Shown here: piece after piece, positions 16,123 through 24,244 of the stretch | Position numbering within the stretch: the stretch's first letter is position 1 | How the letters are laid out: each line of letters starts with the position of its first letter | Origin: Flavobacteriaceae bacterium | GTDB taxonomy: Bacteria > Bacteroidota > Bacteroidia > Flavobacteriales > Flavobacteriaceae | Length of the DNA: 35,331 nt | Assembly (NCBI GenBank): GCA_002694465.1 | Contig: NZMG01000050.1 | Coordinates: forward strand, 1 to 35,331 | Direction of reading: 5' to 3' | The notes under the pieces: generated by a model | Told to the model about the DNA's origin: nothing | Databases searched by the model: none | What the model saw: only the letters and a program-made list of their open reading frames with translations | Program-made: the position numbers and the translations under genes

Positions 16123-16181
16123 GGAAATGGCCTTCAAGATATGCTTACCAGGTAAGTACCCGAAATGAAGCCAAAATTTCC
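16123..16181. other. Potential structured RNA or nested palindrome
   Basis: The outer arms GGAAATGGCCTTCA (16123-16136) and TGAAGCC...ATTTCC (16166-16181) can pair with small bulges, and enclose the palindrome CTTACC-A-GGTAAG (16144-16156). It could be a 5' UTR element of speA, a small RNA or an intergenic repeat copy. I recognise no known riboswitch. Confidence 0.35.
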
Positions 16182-16224
16182 TTGACGCCAAGATATGGAG
16201 TTACCGCTTTTCTTCGTAAAAAGG

Positions 16225-16244
16225 TGTGGGCACTTCTGCCCATA
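16225..16244 (+). terminator. Possible terminator hairpin
   Basis: TGTGGGCA-CTTC-TGCCCATA forms an 8-bp stem (one G-T pair), followed by the T-rich ATTGTTTGATTTT. It could end transcription from the RluB-like gene or the structured element before speA. Confidence 0.4.
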
Positions 16245-16340
16245 ATTGTTTGATTTTATTAGGAATTAAAAAACAAATTCTTATATATTTATCCATAGGG
16301 ATACAATATTCCATTATAAACATTGAACTTTTAACCCATA

Positions 16341-17738
16341 ATGAACACAAAATATATTGATCTTATAGATCAAACATATCATTTTCCACAGGACGAATTT
16401 AATTTAGAGGGAGATCACTTACAGTTTCACGATATTGATTTAATGGCACTTGTTGAAGAATACGGAGCGCCATTAAAATTTACGTATCTCCCAAAGATTT
16501 CCGATAACATAAAAAGAGCGAAGCGTTGGTTTGCACGTGCTATAAAAAAGCACGATTATAAGGGAACTTATAATTACAGCTATTGTACCAAGAGCTCGCA
16601 TTTTAAACATGTTTTAAATGAAGCGTTAAAAAATAATATTCATATTGAAACCTCTTCGGCATTCGATATTAATATTGTAAAAAATTTAAAGGCGGAAGGA
16701 AAAATAGCAAACGATACGTTTGTTATTTGTAATGGATTTAAACGGGATAAATATATTACCAATATTGCCGATTTAATCAATAGTGGTCACGAGAACTGCA
16801 TTCCCATTATCGATAATTATGAAGAAATCGATTTACTTTCAAGTGAAATTAAAAAGGATTTTAAAATAGGAATCCGTATCGCTTCGGAAGAAGAACCAAA
16901 ATTTGAGTTTTATACTTCTCGTTTGGGTATAGGGTATAAAAACATTGTTCCGTTTTATGAAAATCAAGTAAAAAACAATGAAAAGGTGGAACTTAAAATG
17001 TTGCATTTTTTCATAAATACAGGGATACGAGATAATGCTTATTATTGGAACGAATTATCGAAATGTTTAAAAGTATATACACGTTTAAAAAAGATTTGTC
17101 CTTCGTTGGATAGCTTAAATATTGGAGGTGGTTTTCCAATTAAAAACTCATTGGCTTTTGAATACGACTACAGCTATATGGTTGATGAAATTGTAAACCA
17201 AATCAATCTTGCTTGTGAAGAAGAAGATGTGCCAGTGCCTCATATTTTTACGGAGTTTGGTAGCTTTACAGTAGGTGAAAGTGGTGGTGCTATTTACGAA
17301 GTGTTGTACCAGAAGCAACAAAACGACCGCGAAAAGTGGAATATGATCAATTCCTCTTTTATTACTACGCTTCCTGATACCTGGGCAATTAATAAGCGGT
17401 TTATAATGCTGTCTGTTAATCGTTGGAACGACGAATACGAAAGAGTACTTTTGGGAGGACTCACTTGTGACAGCGATGATTATTACAATAGTGAGCAGCA
17501 TGCGAATGCTATATATTTACCAAAATTCAAAAAAGACAAACCTTTGTATATTGGTTTCTTTAATACAGGAGCGTATCAGGAATCAATAGGAGGTTTTGGA
17601 GGATTACAACACTGTTTAATTCCTTCACCTAAACATATTTTAATCGATAAAGACAAAGAAGGGAACATAACAACCCAAGTATTTTCAAATGAACAAACAA
17701 GCGAACAATTGCTTTCAATTTTAGGTTATGACAAGTAA
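16341..17738 (+). CDS. speA: Biosynthetic-type arginine decarboxylase (PLP, alanine-racemase fold)
   Basis: Predicted to convert arginine to agmatine in the cytoplasm. The 465-residue protein has the fold III PLP-decarboxylase layout: an N-terminal barrel with the probable Schiff-base lysine Lys84 in YNYSYCTKSSHF, a phosphate-binding glycine stretch LNIGGGFPIKNS (about 255-266), and a C-terminal beta domain containing LLGGLTCDSDDYY, the active-site Cys/Asp region of this family. It is shorter than E. coli SpeA (about 650 aa), as in the flavobacterial subgroup. The next gene, agmatinase, overlaps its end by 11 bp, which supports arginine as substrate over diaminopimelate or ornithine. Confidence 0.88.
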   Translation: MNTKYIDLIDQTYHFPQDEFNLEGDHLQFHDIDLMALVEEYGAPLKFTYLPKISDNIKRAKRWFARAIKKHDYKGTYNYSYCTKSSHFKHVLNEALKNNIHIETSSAFDINIVKNLKAEGKIANDTFVICNGFKRDKYITNIADLINSGHENCIPIIDNYEEIDLLSSEIKKDFKIGIRIASEEEPKFEFYTSRLGIGYKNIVPFYENQVKNNEKVELKMLHFFINTGIRDNAYYWNELSKCLKVYTRLKKICPSLDSLNIGGGFPIKNSLAFEYDYSYMVDEIVNQINLACEEEDVPVPHIFTEFGSFTVGESGGAIYEVLYQKQQNDREKWNMINSSFITTLPDTWAINKRFIMLSVNRWNDEYERVLLGGLTCDSDDYYNSEQHANAIYLPKFKKDKPLYIGFFNTGAYQESIGGFGGLQHCLIPSPKHILIDKDKEGNITTQVFSNEQTSEQLLSILGYDK

Positions 17739-18669
17739 AACGTATGCAGGCATTCCACAGCAGTATGCTGCTTTGGAAACAAGTAAAGTAGTATTAATTC
17801 CCGTTCCGTATGACGGAACCAGCACCTGGCAAAAAGGAGCAGATAAAGGACCTGAAGCATTTTTAAATGCTTCAGAAAATATGGAGTTATACGACATCGA
17901 AACCGAAACCGAAGTGTACAAACAAGGTATTTACCTTGCCGATGCTATTACAGAAAAATCATCGCCAGAAGCAGTGGTGGATATTGTGCACAAAACAGTT
18001 AAGGATTATATCCTTCGCAACAAATTTGTCACCATTTTTGGTGGTGAGCACAGTATTTCTATAGGAACCATTCGTGCATTTAATGAAACGTTTGATGATT
18101 TAACTGTTTTGCAATTAGATGCCCATGCAGATCTTCGTAAGGAGTATGAGGGATCCAAATGCAATCACGCTTGCGCATTATATGAAGCAAGCCAAACAAC
18201 AAACTTACTTCAAGTAGGAATTAGGAGCATGGATGTTGCCGAAACCCGTGTCATGGACACAGAAAAAACTTGGTTTGCTCACGATATGGCAAACGATGAG
18301 TATTGGATGGATAACGTTATTGAAGCTATGGGAGATAATGTGTTTATCACTATTGATTTAGATGCGTTCGACCCTTCCATATTGCCTTCAACTGGAACTC
18401 CAGAACCTGGTGGATTGTTTTGGTACGAAACGCTTGAGTTTTTAAAGCAAGTATTTGCCGAGAAAAATGTGGTTGGTTTTGATATCGTGGAGCTTTGCCC
18501 AAGACCTGAAGAAAAATCGTCAGATTTCCTAGCTGCAAAATTGTACTACAAAATGTTGAGCTATAAATTTTCTGAAGAAGATAGCGAAGACGAGTATGAA
18601 AGTAATTTCAACGACAATAAAAAAGGAACATCTCCTTCAAAATTTAACGACGACAACGATGACTACTAA
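17728..18669 (+). CDS. speB: Agmatinase (ureohydrolase) with acidic C-terminal tail
   Basis: Predicted to hydrolyse agmatine to putrescine and urea. The 313 residues contain all binuclear manganese motifs of ureohydrolases: FGGEHS (His108), DAHADLR (Asp131, His133, Asp135) and TIDLDAFDPS (Asp210, Asp212). The core ends near residue 280. The last 30 residues are a low-complexity acidic tail ending DDNDDY, not needed for the fold. The gene overlaps speA by 11 bp and the following deoxyhypusine-synthase-like gene by 11 bp, so the three are translationally coupled. Confidence 0.93.
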   Translation: MTSKTYAGIPQQYAALETSKVVLIPVPYDGTSTWQKGADKGPEAFLNASENMELYDIETETEVYKQGIYLADAITEKSSPEAVVDIVHKTVKDYILRNKFVTIFGGEHSISIGTIRAFNETFDDLTVLQLDAHADLRKEYEGSKCNHACALYEASQTTNLLQVGIRSMDVAETRVMDTEKTWFAHDMANDEYWMDNVIEAMGDNVFITIDLDAFDPSILPSTGTPEPGGLFWYETLEFLKQVFAEKNVVGFDIVELCPRPEEKSSDFLAAKLYYKMLSYKFSEEDSEDEYESNFNDNKKGTSPSKFNDDNDDY

Positions 18670-19633
18670 AGGACCAATTTCTCAATTTATTCAAAAATAC
18701 TATTTGCACTTTAACGCTGCAGCATTAGTGGATGCAGCGAAGGGTTACGAAGACCAGCTTAATGGCGGCGCCAAAATGTTGGTTTCTTTGGCAGGTGCCA
18801 TGAGTACCGCAGAATTGGGAAAAATATTTGCTGAAGTCATCCGTCAAGATAAAGTGCATATTATTTCGTGTACGGGTGCCAACCTTGAAGAAGACTTAAT
18901 GAATTTGGTGGCACACTCTCATTATGAAAGAGTTCCTCATTATCGTGATTTAACTGCGCAAGACGAATGGGATTTGTTGGAAAGAGGATTAAACCGTGTG
19001 ACCGATACCTGTATTCCTGAAGAGGAAGCCTTCCGAAGATTACAAAAACACATTGTAAAAATTTGGAAAGATGCCGAAGCTAACGGAGAACGCTACTTTC
19101 CGCATGAGTTTATGTATAAATTATTGCTTAGCGGTGTATTGGAACAGTACTACGAAATAGACATTAAAAACTCTTGGATGTATGCTGCTGCACAAAAAAA
19201 CCTACCCATTGTGGTTCCAGGTTGGGAAGATAGTACTATGGGGAATATTTTTGCCAGTTATGTGCTAAAAGGGGAATTAAAAGCCTCTACTATGAAGAGT
19301 GGTATTGAGTATATGACTTTCTTAGCCGATTGGTATACCGCTAACTCTCAAAAGGGAATTGGTTTCTTCCAGATTGGAGGTGGAATCGCTGGTGATTTCC
19401 CAATTTGTGTGGTGCCAATGTTGTATCAAGATATGGAACGTACCGATACGCCATTTTGGAGTTATTTCTGCCAAATTAGTGATTCAACGACGAGCTATGG
19501 AAGCTATTCTGGAGCCGTGCCTAATGAAAAGATTACCTGGGGGAAATTAGATATCAATACCCCAAAATATATTATTGAAAGTGACGCTACCATTGTAGCA
19601 CCCCTAATTTTTGCTTACTTATTAGATATGTAA
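18659..19633 (+). CDS. Deoxyhypusine-synthase-like protein, canonical lysine absent
   Basis: A 324-residue protein of the deoxyhypusine synthase superfamily (NAD-dependent aminobutyl or related transferases). Family signatures are GGAKMLVSLAGAMSTAELG near the N-terminus, ISCTGANLEED (about 69-79), PIVVPGWEDSTMGN (183-196) and SDSTTSYGSYSGAVPNEKITWGK (273-296). In eukaryotic and archaeal DHS the catalytic Lys lies in GGGVAKHH; here the sequence is GGGIAGDF with Gly245 at that place. Bacteria lack eIF5A, so bacterial homologues act in polyamine metabolism in at least some cases (homospermidine synthases of DHS descent). The start is ATG at 18659; the frame upstream to 18596 lies inside speB. 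Product unknown, probably polyamine-related. Confidence 0.85.
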   Translation: MTTKGPISQFIQKYYLHFNAAALVDAAKGYEDQLNGGAKMLVSLAGAMSTAELGKIFAEVIRQDKVHIISCTGANLEEDLMNLVAHSHYERVPHYRDLTAQDEWDLLERGLNRVTDTCIPEEEAFRRLQKHIVKIWKDAEANGERYFPHEFMYKLLLSGVLEQYYEIDIKNSWMYAAAQKNLPIVVPGWEDSTMGNIFASYVLKGELKASTMKSGIEYMTFLADWYTANSQKGIGFFQIGGGIAGDFPICVVPMLYQDMERTDTPFWSYFCQISDSTTSYGSYSGAVPNEKITWGKLDINTPKYIIESDATIVAPLIFAYLLDM

Positions 19634-19929
19634 TGAAAAGAGTTATTGTAGATTTTAAAAAACTGAACAAGGAAATTTTAGAAATGCTTGTAGAAAAATT
19701 TCCGAATGGTTACGATGCAAAAGATATTATTGTATTTCGTAACGCCCAAAATGAAATTATTGAAGCCGTGGAAGTAAGAACGGAAGATACAATGTATCTA
19801 GTAAAAGTGAGTAAAAGACTTGCCGATACTATGGAGAATTATGACGAAGATGATGATACTTTTGATGATGACGAGAGAGCAGAGGAAACTCCAGAAATGG
19901 CAGATGAAGATGCAGATGACGATTATTAA
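19633..19929 (+). CDS. Small acidic protein of the polyamine operon
   Basis: A 98-residue protein with a TAATG stop/start overlap with the DHS-like gene. Residues 1-72 look like a small alpha/beta domain (MKRVIVDFKKLNKEILEMLV, then DIIVFRNAQNEIIEAVEV). The last 30 residues are almost all Asp/Glu, ending DADDDY. The tail resembles the acidic end of the agmatinase two genes upstream. I recognise no family function. Translational coupling suggests a partner or regulator of the enzymes of the operon. An acidic tail might bind polyamines, which are polycations; this is inference. Confidence 0.8.
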   Translation: MKRVIVDFKKLNKEILEMLVEKFPNGYDAKDIIVFRNAQNEIIEAVEVRTEDTMYLVKVSKRLADTMENYDEDDDTFDDDERAEETPEMADEDADDDY

Positions 19930-19955
19930 ATAAATGCCATCCTAAAACTGTAATT

Positions 19956-19989
19956 AAGTTGGTAGTTCATTGGAGTTACCAACTTTTTT
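19956..19989 (+). terminator. Rho-independent terminator of the polyamine operon
   Basis: AAGTTGGTA (19956-19964) pairs with TACCAACTT (19977-19985), a 9-bp stem with a 12-nt loop that ends in a T-run. It lies 27 bp after the last stop codon. Confidence 0.85.
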
Positions 19990-20067
19990 ATGTTTATAAT
20001 TCTTTAATGTATCTATATTTTTTATTTAGAAATTCCTTATTTTCAGAGTAGGAAAAAAAGTATAGCT

Positions 20068-20481
20068 ATGGATCATAAATTTCATATTTCGTTGCCTTGT
20101 AGGCATATTGATGCTACTGAGAAATTTTATACTCAAATCATTGGTGCTTCTTGTGGAAGAAAATCTCAAAATTGGGTAGATATTAACCTATTTGGTCACC
20201 AGATGACGTTTAGTAAATCCGGGACTTTTAAATTTACATATCCAAGTTATAGCTTTGAAAAGACAGTGCTGCCTTCCTTTCATTATGGAATTATTTTACC
20301 AAATGAAAATTGGAAAAAACTATACAAAAAGATGAAGGCCGAAGATTTTTTGCACATCGATGAAACCAAATTCTTGGCAGGAAAGCCTGGAGAGCATAAA
20401 TCCTTTTTTCTTAGAGATCCTAACGGATATATCATCGAATTTAAGTGCTTTAAGAACCCAGAATCGGCTTTTGAGAGCTAA
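20068..20481 (+). CDS. VOC-superfamily (glyoxalase/dioxygenase-like) protein
   Basis: A 137-residue cytoplasmic protein of the vicinal oxygen chelate fold, with paired beta-alpha-beta-beta-beta modules: FHISLPCRHIDATEKFYTQIIG at the start and HKSFFLRDPNGYIIEFKCF at the end. Potential metal ligands are His6, a mid-protein His (FHYGI) and the Glu in YIIEFK. Members include glyoxalase I, extradiol dioxygenases and fosfomycin or bleomycin resistance proteins; the substrate cannot be told. Its 3' end overlaps the convergent glycosyltransferase gene by 32 bp, unusual but both frames look genuine. Confidence 0.85.
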   Translation: MDHKFHISLPCRHIDATEKFYTQIIGASCGRKSQNWVDINLFGHQMTFSKSGTFKFTYPSYSFEKTVLPSFHYGIILPNENWKKLYKKMKAEDFLHIDETKFLAGKPGEHKSFFLRDPNGYIIEFKCFKNPESAFES

Positions 20482-21847
20482 ATGATTTAGGCTCCTTTTT
20501 AAAGAAAATTTCCCAAATGGCATACCCTGCAACGATGCCATACTCCAATGTAATGAGCCAGAAATTTTCCTCAACCATAATTCCATTATAGGCTATATAG
20601 CTTAACATTACCGTAGCGCTCCAAACAACGGGAAACCTATATTTTGTAAAAACACATAAGAGTAATGGTGTCGCTACATACCAAGGATGAATAGTTGTAG
20701 AGAGTAAAAAATAAAAAGAAATACTGAACAACATGGCCGTAACAAGTTGTATGAAAGAGGTGTTTTTTCTGAAAAATGTGATTCCAATGATAAAGGCAAT
20801 TACAATAAGTGGAAGTATTTTTCCAACCGTTTCAATAATATTCCAACCTACTATTTGAAAGCCTATCTCCCTAATGATATAATAAATACTTGCATTGAAT
20901 TCAAAATTTTGAAACCAAAGTGCATTTGTGGCTAAGTAATTAGTCATAAATTCTGAAGATAGGAACGGCAAAAAAGTAATAATAACTGTTCCCAAAGCAA
21001 CTAAGTAATACTTAGTAAGGTTTGCAATACCCTCAGGAAATGAATATTCTTTCTTCCAAAACCACTGAAAGAAAAGAGGAAGAAAAATTAATGGAATTAA
21101 TTTCGTTGATACTGAAAGCCCTAAAAACACAGCCGATAATAACCATTTATTCTTCTGAAGAAAAAAGATGGAAACCACAAAAAAGAAGAGCATGACTCCT
21201 TCAAAATGTAAGTTTCCTGTAAGCTCGATGATAATAAAGGGGTTTAAAAAGTACCAAAATATATTTTGGATAGGAAGATTCAGCTTTTCAAGTATTTTTT
21301 TTCCGAAGTAAAGAATCCCAATATCTGCAAGGATGATAATGATTCTTAATCCAATGACCGATCCAATAATGCTTTTTCCACCAAAAAATGTAGCCAAAGC
21401 AAAACACAACTGATTCATGGGTGGGTAATTGGTAAAATTCGCAATACTAGGCATTCCCATTCCTATGTATAAATCTTCGGCTTGCGGTATTACAAAACCA
21501 GCTAATGATGGATTTTGCAAATAGGCTTCAGGAGAGACTAAATAGGGACTAAAGCCTTGCATAAGTACTTGCCCATCCCAAATAAAACGATAAAAGTCTT
21601 GTGATAAATTGGGGGTAGCAAATAAAAAAATAATTCTGAAGAAGATGCCTAGACCTAGTAAAAGCTTAAAATTCCAACCATACATTTTAATGAGTTGATA
21701 GGATAAAATGAAAAGCCCTCCAAATAAAGAAATCAGTTTTGTAAAATCGCTTCTAACAAGGTTATAAGCAAAAGTCCCATACATACTTGCCATGATTATA
21801 ACAAATAGCACAGGAGTTAGATACTGTTTAAAACTGTATTTTGACAA
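20450..21847 (-). CDS. GT-C-type membrane glycosyltransferase (mannosyltransferase-like)
   Basis: A 465-residue protein with about ten to twelve hydrophobic segments. The first large loop contains ATPNLSQDFYRFIWDGQVLMQG, with an acidic site like those of polyprenyl-phosphate-dependent GT-C enzymes (DUF2029/GT87 or PIG-M/MptB-like group). Later segments include HFEGVMLFFFVVSIFFL and STTIHPWYVATPLLLCVFT, the latter typical for these proteins. It probably transfers a sugar from a lipid-phosphate donor on the periplasmic side of the inner membrane; acceptor unknown. It is followed 30 bp upstream by the TolB-like lipoprotein gene in the same direction, so it may be second in a two-gene unit. Confidence 0.82.
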   Translation of the reverse strand: MSKYSFKQYLTPVLFVIIMASMYGTFAYNLVRSDFTKLISLFGGLFILSYQLIKMYGWNFKLLLGLGIFFRIIFLFATPNLSQDFYRFIWDGQVLMQGFSPYLVSPEAYLQNPSLAGFVIPQAEDLYIGMGMPSIANFTNYPPMNQLCFALATFFGGKSIIGSVIGLRIIIILADIGILYFGKKILEKLNLPIQNIFWYFLNPFIIIELTGNLHFEGVMLFFFVVSIFFLQKNKWLLSAVFLGLSVSTKLIPLIFLPLFFQWFWKKEYSFPEGIANLTKYYLVALGTVIITFLPFLSSEFMTNYLATNALWFQNFEFNASIYYIIREIGFQIVGWNIIETVGKILPLIVIAFIIGITFFRKNTSFIQLVTAMLFSISFYFLLSTTIHPWYVATPLLLCVFTKYRFPVVWSATVMLSYIAYNGIMVEENFWLITLEYGIVAGYAIWEIFFKKEPKSFSSQKPILGS

Positions 21848-21877
21848 TATATTTATTTTAGGCAGTCGCTGTACGAC

Positions 21878-22981
21878 CTAGTCTTGCCATTCGGCAATAA
21901 AGAGATTGGTGTCTCTTGTACCTCCATTGTTTCGGTTAGACGAAAATACCAAGTACTTTCCGTCATTACTAAATACTGGAAAGGCATCAAATGTCTCACC
22001 GTGGGTGATTCGCTTCAAATTCTTACCATCAACATCAATCATATACAAGTTGAATGGGAATCCTCTTTCGGCTTCAAAATTACTGGAAAATAAAATCTTT
22101 TCACCACTTGGATGGAAGAAGGGACTCCAGTTGGCATTTCCTAAATTGGTCAGCTGTCGTAAATCGCTTCCGTCTGCATTACAAATATAGAGTTCCATTT
22201 CGGTAGGTTGCACTAATCCTTGGGCCAATAAATCTTTGTATTCTTTTATTTCGGCTTCGGTTTTTGGACGTGAAGAACGGAAAATAAGCTTGGTTCCATC
22301 GGGCGAAAAGAATGCACCTCCATCATAGCCAAGTTCGTTTGTGATTTGTTTTACATCGCTTCCGTCAATATTCATGGTATATAATTCTAAATCACCACTA
22401 CGGGTAGAGGTGAACACAATTTTATCACCTTTGGGAGATACCGTAGCTTCGGCATCATACCCTTTTTCATGAGTAAGTTGGGCGGTAATGTTTCCTTCAA
22501 GATCTGCCACAAAAATGTCGAAGCTATCGTATACTGGCCATACATATTTTCCATTTTCTCGAAGCGGTACATCGGGACAATTTTCATCAACCAAATGGGT
22601 AGAAGCATACACAAAATGTTTGTTATCTGGCAGGAAATAGGCACATGTAGTACGCCCTTTTCCAGTACTAATCATGGGAGGTTTGGAGTTTTTAAATGTA
22701 TCGTTAACATTCATTAAAAACATTTGATCACATGCTACTCCCCAAACTTTATAATTGGATTGAAACACTAATTGTGTATCGTCGAAACTCCAATAGGCTT
22801 CTGCATTATCACCTCCAAAAGTGACTTGTCTAAGCGATTTAAAATGGGTTTCTTCTGGGTATATAAGACTGTCTTTTGCTGTTTCAGTAGTTTCAGCAAC
22901 AGATTCTTCAACCTTTTTTTCTTCGGCGTTTTTACAAGAAAAAGACAAACAAATAGTTATTATGGCAACGAGATATTTCAT
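21878..22981 (-). CDS. TolB-like beta-propeller lipoprotein (PD40 repeats)
   Basis: The start is ATG at 22981, giving MKYLVAIITICLSFSC with the lipobox Cys at residue 16 (367 aa). An in-frame ATG at 22999 adds six residues but overlaps the promoter box. The rest is a six- or seven-bladed propeller built of PD40 (WD40-like) repeats with the recurring blocks SPDGTKLIFRSSR, TSTRSGDLELYTMNIDGSD and SNDGKYLVFSSNR. Such proteins bind peptides or cell-wall ligands in the periplasm or on the outer membrane. The role is unknown and it is not the essential TolB, which would be next to pal/tolQR genes. It is divergent from the M28 peptidase with only 30 bp between starts. Confidence 0.88.
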   Translation of the reverse strand: MKYLVAIITICLSFSCKNAEEKKVEESVAETTETAKDSLIYPEETHFKSLRQVTFGGDNAEAYWSFDDTQLVFQSNYKVWGVACDQMFLMNVNDTFKNSKPPMISTGKGRTTCAYFLPDNKHFVYASTHLVDENCPDVPLRENGKYVWPVYDSFDIFVADLEGNITAQLTHEKGYDAEATVSPKGDKIVFTSTRSGDLELYTMNIDGSDVKQITNELGYDGGAFFSPDGTKLIFRSSRPKTEAEIKEYKDLLAQGLVQPTEMELYICNADGSDLRQLTNLGNANWSPFFHPSGEKILFSSNFEAERGFPFNLYMIDVDGKNLKRITHGETFDAFPVFSNDGKYLVFSSNRNNGGTRDTNLFIAEWQD

Positions 22982-22988
22982 TTTAAAG

Positions 22989-23006
22989 TAATTTTGCACA
23001 AAAATA
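22989..23006. promoter_or_regulatory. Two divergent, interlocked TAnnTTTG boxes
   Basis: TAATTTTG on the plus strand (22989-22996) faces the M28 peptidase gene, and TATTTTTG on the minus strand (22999-23006) faces the TolB-like gene, with 2 bp between them. Each start codon is within 20 nt of its box, so leaders must be very short. Neither has a clear -33 TTG. Confidence 0.5.
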
Positions 23007-23011
23007 AAGAT

Positions 23012-24244
23012 ATGCGCTTAATTCTTACCCTTTTTTTGCTAGTCATTTTAGTTTCGTGTAAAGATACTCCCGAAATAAAACAAATAACTTTGGAAGAAGA
23101 TGTTGCCTATTTAGCCTCGGACGCTCTTAATGGTCGTAAAACAGGCACCAAAGGGGAGATTACTGCCGCAAATTACATTGCAGAAAGATTTAAAACTATT
23201 GGACTTATACCTAAAGGGACGGATGATTTTTTTCAGGAATTTAGCTTTAAACCTAGTACAAACCCTCATGAGGAAGTTCAATTTGTTGCGAAAGGCGATA
23301 GTGTGCAAACAGGTAAAAATGTGGTGGGATACATAGATAATAAGGCTTCAAAAACAGTGGTTATTGGGGCACATTACGACCATTTAGGATTGGGTGGTGA
23401 AGGCTCCTTATTTCGCGGAGAAACTCCTGAAATCCACAATGGAGCCGATGATAATGCCAGCGGAATAGCGGTGATGTTGCAATTGGCTGAGCGATTAAAA
23501 AAACTAGAAAACCCTCAAAGTAATTTTCTCTTTATTGGTTTTTCTGGTGAAGAAATGGGGCTTTTGGGTTCCAATTACTTTGTTAAAAATCCAACCATCA
23601 ATTTACAAAAGGTGAATTTGATGATTAACATGGATATGGTAGGTAGATTAAATGATGAAAGTACATTAGCGGTTCATGGTGTGGGTACTTCTCCTGTGTT
23701 TAAACAAATTTTATTTGCAAATAACAATCAAGGTTTTACCATAGCAGAACACGAAAGTGGTATTGGTCCAAGTGATCATACTTCTTTTTATCTAATGGAC
23801 TTACCTGTATTACACTTTTTTACAGGGCAACATGAAGATTATCACAAACCCAGTGATGATTCTGAAAAGTTGAACTATGAAGGAATGCAAAAGATATCCG
23901 ATTATATTTTTGCCATTGTTTTGGATTTGGAAGATGATCCAAAATTAGCTTTCAGAAAAACAAAAAACGAGCGAGAAGATGTACCGGAGTTTAAAGTGGC
24001 ATTAGGAGTTGTGCCAGATTATTTATTTACAGGTGAAGGAATGCGTATTGACGGGGTAAGTGAAGATAAACCTGCACAAAAAGCAGGCTTACAAAAAGGA
24101 GATGTGGTTAAAAAATTAGGGGATAGCACTGTGGTAGATATGATGAGTTATATGCGTGCACTATCTTCTTTTGAAAAAGGTCAAAAAGCGAAGGCAATCA
24201 TTGAAAGAAATGGTGAAAAAGTAGAGGTGGAGATTGAGTTTTAA
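23012..24244 (+). CDS. M28 family metallopeptidase lipoprotein with PDZ domain
   Basis: The start is ATG at 23012 (410 aa), giving a lipoprotein signal MRLILTLFLLVILVSC with Cys16. The 80-residue upstream extension of the frame lies in the divergent gene and is rejected. Zinc-peptidase M28 residues are visible: GAHYDH (His121, Asp123), NGADDNASG (Asp146/147), SGEE (Glu180, Glu181), MINMDMVGR (Asp208) and HEDYHKPSD (His278). Residues about 315-410 form a PDZ domain (EGMRIDGVSEDKPAQKAGLQKGDVV). Probably an aminopeptidase acting in the periplasm or on the outer membrane. Its stop overlaps the convergent LpxR-like gene by 4 bp. Confidence 0.92.
   Translation: MRLILTLFLLVILVSCKDTPEIKQITLEEDVAYLASDALNGRKTGTKGEITAANYIAERFKTIGLIPKGTDDFFQEFSFKPSTNPHEEVQFVAKGDSVQTGKNVVGYIDNKASKTVVIGAHYDHLGLGGEGSLFRGETPEIHNGADDNASGIAVMLQLAERLKKLENPQSNFLFIGFSGEEMGLLGSNYFVKNPTINLQKVNLMINMDMVGRLNDESTLAVHGVGTSPVFKQILFANNNQGFTIAEHESGIGPSDHTSFYLMDLPVLHFFTGQHEDYHKPSDDSEKLNYEGMQKISDYIFAIVLDLEDDPKLAFRKTKNEREDVPEFKVALGVVPDYLFTGEGMRIDGVSEDKPAQKAGLQKGDVVKKLGDSTVVDMMSYMRALSSFEKGQKAKAIIERNGEKVEVEIEF

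Larger units (their letters stand above)
15995..16340. other. 346-bp intergenic region between the RluB-like gene and speA
   Basis: No protein gene is supported. After a weak AT hairpin (about 16007-16025) the region contains a complex inverted-repeat segment (16123-16181) and a GC-rich hairpin (16225-16244), then AT-rich upstream sequence of speA. No convincing TTG/TAnnTTTG pair was found for speA. The direct repeat AAGATATG occurs at about 16136 and 16190. Confidence 0.6.

Noticed and set aside
15900..16253. Plus-strand frame of 117 codons after the RluB-like gene
   Set aside because: Starts inside the RluB-like gene, is rich in Phe/Lys from AT-rich DNA and has no family match I recognise; the hairpins better explain the region.
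22772..23011. 80-residue N-terminal extension of the M28 peptidase
   Set aside because: It lies antisense to the TolB-like gene, and the ATG at 23012 begins a perfect lipoprotein signal.
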